Source of the DNA: Bdellovibrionales bacterium
GTDB taxonomy: Bacteria; Bdellovibrionota; Bdellovibrionia; Bdellovibrionales; JAKFYE01
NCBI GenBank assembly: GCA_021731045.1
Contig: JAKFYE010000009.1
Location: 1 to 64,000, forward strand
Reading direction: 5' to 3'
DNA length: 64,000 bases
Positions 59,538-64,000 of the stretch are shown one piece after another (position 1 is the stretch's first letter; every line of letters begins with the position of its first letter). The notes under the pieces are model-generated. The model was not told the origin of the DNA. It did no database searches and saw nothing but the letters and a program-made list of their open reading frames with translations. The translations under genes and the position numbers were made by a program.

Positions 59538-60956
59538 ATGGAAACCGCAGAGCGCAGTTTAGTCAATTTAGAAAGGCAGATAAAAATGTTAGCCGGACAC
59601 AGCATTACGGAATCAAAAGAAATTGAAAAACATATTAACGCAGCCGTCGAAGAAGTTCTTCGTCGCAATCGTGAAATTACAGGGCCTAGGCCTCCAGATC
59701 CCGAAATGGCGATAAAATTCAAAGAATTAACCGAACGTGTGGCGAAACTACGAGGCCGCGGCTTATTTTATCCTTACGTAGGAAGTGGTGCCGGAAACGG
59801 TGTGTATGTTGAGCTTGAAGATGGAAGCGTGAAGCTTGATCTTATTAACGGAATCGGAATTCACCTTATGGGCCATGCCCATCCCAACGTCATTCGAGCG
59901 GGCATTAAAGGTGCGCTGAGCGATATTGTGATGCAGGGAAATTTGCAATTGAACCAAGACCACATTCGGTTAACCGAGTTATTAGTAAAACACGCATCTA
60001 AAAACTCACGACTAAAACATTGCTGGCTTTCAACGTGCGGTACGATCGCAAATGAAAACGCACTTAAAATGGCGCGACAAAAAAACTCTGGACGTATGGT
60101 GCTTGCAATGGAAAACGCCTTTGCCGGTCGGTCAACGATGATGGCTGAGCTAACAGATAATCCTGCTTATAAAGAAGGTTTGCCTGAATATAATGAAGTC
60201 TTGCGCATTCCTTTTTACGACAAGAAAGATCCTAAAAGCAGCGAGAACGCTCTCGCAAAAATGAAAGAGCACTACGCGAAACATGAAAAGAAAATTTCAA
60301 CTTTTGTATTTGAACCTATGCTGGGAGAAGGCGGCTACACCGTAGCGCCAAGAGAATACTTTTTGCCGATGTTAGAGTTTTGCAAAGAAAAACACATTGC
60401 GGTTTGGACAGACGAAGTGCAAACGTTCTGTCGTACGGGCGAGCTATTTGCCTTCGAAACATTAGGATTTGGCTCATATGTAGATCTTTGTACAATTGCA
60501 AAAACGGCACAAGTTGGCGCCACGTTATACACTGAAGAATACAATCCAAAACCAGGTTTAGTTGCCGGAACATTCTCAGGTTCAACGCCGTCACTCACAA
60601 CAGGTTATGAGATTTTGCGAATGATTACAGAAGAAGGCTATCTTGGAGCTTCTGGAAAAATTCAAAGCATTCACAAAAAATTTATTGCGATGCTCAATGA
60701 TTTAAACGAAAACGAGTGCAAAGGTTTGCTTCGCGATGCGGGCGGATTGGGCTTGATGATTGCGGTCACTCCACTTGATGGAACAAAAGATAAAGTAAAT
60801 GCCCTTTTGCAAAAAATGTTTCAAAACGGATTGATGGCCTTTTCGTGCGGGAAGACGCCGGTGCGTTTGAGATTTTTAATTCCAGCCGTGACAACAGAAA
60901 AAGACATCGACGTTGTTAAAGAGTTGCTTAAAAAGTCGATTTTAGAAATGAAATAG
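59538..60956 (+). CDS. Class III PLP aminotransferase, probable succinylornithine transaminase role (AstC-like)
   Basis: A 472-residue fold-type I aminotransferase. The PLP aspartate is in WTDEVQTF (Asp292) and the Schiff-base lysine is Lys322 in TIAKTAQ. It is longer than AstC/ArgD (about 400), with an extra helical N-terminus of about 60 residues, and in that respect resembles lysine 6-transaminase. Position before astA and astD argues for the transamination step of the arginine succinyltransferase pathway. Start uncertain: the ATG at 59538 lies only 11 bases from the divergent start; ATG 59586 with AAAGG upstream is a good alternative. Confidence 0.8.
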   Translation: METAERSLVNLERQIKMLAGHSITESKEIEKHINAAVEEVLRRNREITGPRPPDPEMAIKFKELTERVAKLRGRGLFYPYVGSGAGNGVYVELEDGSVKLDLINGIGIHLMGHAHPNVIRAGIKGALSDIVMQGNLQLNQDHIRLTELLVKHASKNSRLKHCWLSTCGTIANENALKMARQKNSGRMVLAMENAFAGRSTMMAELTDNPAYKEGLPEYNEVLRIPFYDKKDPKSSENALAKMKEHYAKHEKKISTFVFEPMLGEGGYTVAPREYFLPMLEFCKEKHIAVWTDEVQTFCRTGELFAFETLGFGSYVDLCTIAKTAQVGATLYTEEYNPKPGLVAGTFSGSTPSLTTGYEILRMITEEGYLGASGKIQSIHKKFIAMLNDLNENECKGLLRDAGGLGLMIAVTPLDGTKDKVNALLQKMFQNGLMAFSCGKTPVRLRFLIPAVTTEKDIDVVKELLKKSILEMK

Positions 60957-60966
60957 AGGTTTTTAA

Positions 60967-61998
60967 ATGAGTTTCTTGTTACGAAGTGTAGAAGAGCATG
61001 ACTTAGACGATTTGATGTCTTTGACGGCGCAATTCTACGTCATGAATTTGCCACCCAAAAAGGAAATTATTAAAGAGAAAATCGCAAGAAGCTTGGCCTC
61101 TTTTAATGGCGAAATAAAAGACAAGAGTCACACAGAATACTTATTCGTGGCAGAAGACACCGAGAGCGGACGAGTGGTTGGAAGTTCGCTTATAATTGGC
61201 AAACACGGCACAAAAGAAAATCCGCATTCGTTTTTTAGAATTGAGCGCGAAGAAAAATTTAGTGAAGACTTAGGCGTTGGTTTTGTTCATCAAGTTTTAA
61301 AACTGCATCAAGACGTGAATGGACCAACCGAGATAGGTGGTTTGCTTGTGGAGTCTTCGTATCGCCGAAGACCTGAAAAAATTGGCCGTCAAATAAGTAT
61401 GATTCGATTTGTTTATATGGCGATGTTTCTAAAAAAATTTGAAGCCAATATTTTGTGCGAGTTAACGCCGCCTTTGACAAGTGAAGGACGTAGCGAATTT
61501 TGGGAAGCCTTGGGCAGAAGATTTACCGGCCTCCCTTATCAAGAAGCCGACATTATAAGTCAAAATCATAAAGAATTTATCAAAAGCTTGTTTCCACAAA
61601 CGCCCGTTTATCTTTCTTTGCTTTCGGCCGAAGCCAGATTGGTCGTGGGCCGAGTCGGTGAGGCCACTCGTCCTGCCCAATATTTATTGGAGCGTCTAGG
61701 CTTTCAGTATTTAAATGAAATTGACCCTTTTGATGGCGGCCCACACTACGGCGTCAAAATAAAAGATGTGCCGCTGATTCGTGACGGGTTAGAGTTCGAA
61801 GTTAAAGCTGGGGGCAAAGCAAAATACACGAATATTGGATTAGTTGGTCTTGTGCGTGAAGGAAAGTTTCGTGGATGTCAGACTCCCTACGAAGCCTCAG
61901 ACAAAAAGCAAACGCGTTTACCGGAGGCCACCCTTGAAACTTTAGGAATTGCGGAAGGCGAAAAAGTTTTTATTTCGCCGGTGAACGATAAACGTTAA
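60967..61998 (+). CDS. astA: Arginine N-succinyltransferase
   Basis: A 343-residue GNAT-like enzyme that transfers succinyl from succinyl-CoA to arginine, the first step of the AST pathway. Recognised from FLLRSVEEHDLDDLMSL-like start, the TEIGGLLVESSYRRRP-type block, GPHYGVKIKDVPLI and the end RLPEATLETLGI. AGAGG precedes the ATG. It lies ten bases after the aminotransferase gene and 18 bases before astD. Succinyl-CoA could come from the methylmalonyl-CoA module in this window. Confidence 0.93.
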   Translation: MSFLLRSVEEHDLDDLMSLTAQFYVMNLPPKKEIIKEKIARSLASFNGEIKDKSHTEYLFVAEDTESGRVVGSSLIIGKHGTKENPHSFFRIEREEKFSEDLGVGFVHQVLKLHQDVNGPTEIGGLLVESSYRRRPEKIGRQISMIRFVYMAMFLKKFEANILCELTPPLTSEGRSEFWEALGRRFTGLPYQEADIISQNHKEFIKSLFPQTPVYLSLLSAEARLVVGRVGEATRPAQYLLERLGFQYLNEIDPFDGGPHYGVKIKDVPLIRDGLEFEVKAGGKAKYTNIGLVGLVREGKFRGCQTPYEASDKKQTRLPEATLETLGIAEGEKVFISPVNDKR

Positions 61999-62016
61999 GA
62001 GTTGTTAGGAGAAGTC

Positions 62017-63528
62017 ATGCAGTCCATTCATAAAATTTCATTTCTAGGCGACTACATAAACGGTGCGTTTACTCGTTCAAAAAAACCAGACGGATCTTGG
62101 CAAGGAAAAAGCCCGGCGGATTTAAAAGACGAGGTCATTGATATTGAATATAATTATGAGCATATTGATCGCGCATGTGAAGTTGCAAAGGAAGCCTATA
62201 AAACTTGGCGAAAACTCAGTTTTGAAACAAGAAAAAATTATTTGTTACGTCTTAAAGAAGTTTATGTGGCTCATAAAGAGCAAATGGCTCAAGTTATTTC
62301 TCGTGAAACCGGAAAGCCGCTTTGGGAAACTTTAGGCGAAGTCCAATCGATGATTGGAAAGATAGACGTCACACTCAATGATTCAATGAAACTTGTCGAA
62401 ACCGTTCATGTTGCAAATGCGATCCCAGGAATTGATGGATATATTCGCCATCGCGCGCGCGGGGTCATGGCGGTGATAGGCCCGTTTAACTTTCCGGGAC
62501 ATTTACCTAACGGGCATATTATACCGGCACTTGCCTCCGGAAACACGGTGGTGTTCAAACCTTCAGAGTTGACGCCTGCCGTGGGACAACTCATGGCCCA
62601 GATGTTTGAAAAAGCCGACTTTCCAAAAGGCGTTTTCAATCTCGTGCATGGGATCGGCGAAACAGGGCGACGTTTAGTTGGTAACGATAACGTAGATGGT
62701 GTTCTCTTTACCGGTTCCTACGAAGTAGGACTTAAAATTAAACAAGATACGCTGAATCAATATTGGAAGCTGCTGGCCCTAGAAATGGGCGGAAAAAATG
62801 CCGCCATTGTTTGGGATGATGCAGATTTTGATAAAGCGATTTACGAGTGTCTGACGGGATCTTTTCACTCCACCGGTCAGAGATGTTCTTGTACAAGTCG
62901 AATTATTTTACACGAGTCGATCGCACAAAAATTTACCGACAGATTTTACCAATTAGCGAAAAAAATTAAAATCGGCCACTGGCAAGACAACCCCTTTATG
63001 GGCCCCCTTATAAACGCATCGGCTGTAGAAAAATTTGTTCGCTTTCAGGCGATTGCCAAACGTGAAGAGGCCGAAAGTTTAATGCGTGGTAAAGAGCTAG
63101 ATATTGGGCGTCCAGGCTATTACGTCACGCCAAGTATTAATATCGTTAAAAAATACAGAAAAGATTCGGTTTATCAACAAAGCGAAATTTTTGGACCGAA
63201 CGTTGCGATTTATACGACTAAAGATTTGGATGAAGCCATCGATATGGTCAATGGAACGAATTATGGTCTTTCGTTTTCGATCTTCAGCAAAAATAAAAAG
63301 AATTACGAAAAATGTTTAGAAGATGTTGAAGTCGGATGTCTTAATTGGAATCGTTCAACCGTAGGGGCGAGTTCTCGTCTACCTTTTGGTGGCGTTAAAA
63401 AATCGGGTAATGATCGACCTTCAGGTCATTATGCAATTAATTACTGTACGGTCCCTTTTTGTAATCTTGAAGATGAGGGACCTTTTGATGCGACAAAGAT
63501 TGCGCCCGGATTGGATCTAAGCTCTTAA
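62017..63528 (+). CDS. astD: N-succinylglutamate 5-semialdehyde dehydrogenase
   Basis: A 503-residue aldehyde dehydrogenase. The catalytic cysteine is Cys290 in STGQRCSC and the general base Glu256 in LALEMGGKN; the NAD site includes IGPFNFPGHLPNGH, typical of AstD. It oxidises succinylglutamate semialdehyde in the AST pathway. The ATG at 62017 is chosen because AGGAG lies six bases upstream; the frame extends to 62002. Its TAA overlaps the mltG start (TAATG). No astB or astE is in the window. Confidence 0.94.
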   Translation: MQSIHKISFLGDYINGAFTRSKKPDGSWQGKSPADLKDEVIDIEYNYEHIDRACEVAKEAYKTWRKLSFETRKNYLLRLKEVYVAHKEQMAQVISRETGKPLWETLGEVQSMIGKIDVTLNDSMKLVETVHVANAIPGIDGYIRHRARGVMAVIGPFNFPGHLPNGHIIPALASGNTVVFKPSELTPAVGQLMAQMFEKADFPKGVFNLVHGIGETGRRLVGNDNVDGVLFTGSYEVGLKIKQDTLNQYWKLLALEMGGKNAAIVWDDADFDKAIYECLTGSFHSTGQRCSCTSRIILHESIAQKFTDRFYQLAKKIKIGHWQDNPFMGPLINASAVEKFVRFQAIAKREEAESLMRGKELDIGRPGYYVTPSINIVKKYRKDSVYQQSEIFGPNVAIYTTKDLDEAIDMVNGTNYGLSFSIFSKNKKNYEKCLEDVEVGCLNWNRSTVGASSRLPFGGVKKSGNDRPSGHYAINYCTVPFCNLEDEGPFDATKIAPGLDLSS

Positions 63529-64000
63529 TGAAAAAGCTTGTCGCAACTCTGGTGGTCATCTCGGGTTTGATGGTAGGACTTGCCGCGTACGCCTTTTTTT
63601 CATTTATTTCTAAGTCGGCATCTTCTGAAGACAAAAAAATTATTTTTATTGTTCAGCCGGGCACCTTTAATTTAATTGCACATCAATTAGAGCACATCGG
63701 TGTGATTAGCGATGCTCGTTTTTTCTCTTGGTACGCACGCCTATCTGGCAAAACAAGCTCGGTTAAAATTGGAGAATACGAACTCAACACAAATATGAAG
63801 CCTTCGCAGGTTCTCAACACTCTCGTATCGGGTAAAAGCATTGAGTATCCGGTTGTCTTTCAAGAGGGTTTGAATATGTACGAGATCGCAATGCTTTTAG
63901 AGTCTCGCGGTTTTGCAAATAAAGATGAATTTTTACGGTTGTGTAAAAACAAAGACTTTATTCGCGGACTTTTAGGAGAACCTCTTCCTTCGCTAGAAGG
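63528..64000 (+). CDS. mltG: Endolytic murein transglycosylase MltG (YceG-like), N-terminal part (3' end outside window)
   Basis: An open frame of 157 codons that runs off the window without a stop, so it was cut. It starts MKKLVATLVVISGLMVGL, an N-terminal membrane anchor, followed by a LysM-like stretch (FIVQPGTFNLIAHQLEHIGV) and the YceG region (KIGEYELNTNMKPSQVLNTL, then YPVVFQEGLNMYEIA). MltG cuts nascent peptidoglycan and helps end glycan strands. ATG overlaps the astD stop by one base. Confidence 0.85.
   Translation, partial: MKKLVATLVVISGLMVGLAAYAFFSFISKSASSEDKKIIFIVQPGTFNLIAHQLEHIGVISDARFFSWYARLSGKTSSVKIGEYELNTNMKPSQVLNTLVSGKSIEYPVVFQEGLNMYEIAMLLESRGFANKDEFLRLCKNKDFIRGLLGEPLPSLE

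Noticed and set aside
1..64000. CRISPR arrays, tRNA genes, rRNA, integrases, transposases, phage genes, toxin-antitoxin pairs or defence genes
   Set aside because: None could be seen in coding or intergenic sequence; the repeats found are single hairpins or pairs, not arrays.

Overview
The window is a gene-dense piece (about 58 protein genes, short gaps, no tRNA, rRNA, IS element, phage or CRISPR array seen) of a Gram-negative chromosome of moderate GC content. Diderm markers are present: LpoA-like PBP activator, BamD, LolA, Tat system, a beta-barrel-like outer membrane protein, and a split nuo operon end. Together with the PilT, AgmX/PglI-like, AST-pathway and DksA/TraR-like sets, these suggest a member of the Bdellovibrionota (predatory bacteria and relatives). 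That assignment is an inference from gene content, not a database match.

Layout. 1-4068: end of the complex I operon (nuoL fragment, nuoM, nuoN). 4100-7210: a frameshifted small membrane gene, yihY, a patatin lipase and an HTH/coiled-coil protein, with REP-like hairpins between them. 7279-10750: lon and two one-cysteine DksA/TraR-like proteins. 11036-19917: Sua5, a secreted hypothetical, then the chaperone operon hemW-grpE-dnaJ-like-lpoA-like, and a fused M16 protease. 19958-22315: a probably broken secreted gene, a hypothetical, and tatA/B-tatC. 22455-29296 (minus strand): asnS followed by propionyl-CoA carboxylase (CT, BC and BCCP genes), methylmalonyl-CoA mutase and a hendecad-repeat coiled-coil protein, a propionate/methylmalonyl-CoA module. 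29354-35902: a GT9 glycosyltransferase, envelope proteins, a Tat-exported intradiol dioxygenase-like protein with a SIMPL protein and a divergent LysR regulator, and a lipoprotein subtilase.

36050-40324: a nucleoside salvage/catabolism operon (deoC, pyrimidine phosphorylase, purine phosphorylase, amidohydrolase). 40393-44100: acylphosphatase, a small membrane protein, pilT and RNase G. 44264-52165: the conserved cluster rplU-rpmA-obgE-nadD/rsfS-rlmH-gpmI-comF. Here nadD and rsfS are one fused gene, and a 2.2 kb insertion with two secreted-protein genes and many repeats separates rsfS from rlmH. 52175-57016: a lipobox-bearing LolA, yajQ, rimO, an overlooked 25-residue membrane protein, hpt, a TPR protein and bamD. 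57119-59526: AI-2E permease, a cyclic-nucleotide-binding protein and a TPR-SH3 protein. 59538-63528: arginine succinyltransferase pathway genes astC-like, astA and astD. 63528-64000: the start of mltG, cut by the window edge.

The most unusual features are long inverted repeats that start at or inside gene ends and enclose a smaller hairpin (22286, 43973, 47696), REP-like hairpins (5248, 6574), the NadD-RsfS fusion, the small protein at 54928 and the repeat-framed insertion at 47199-49404.
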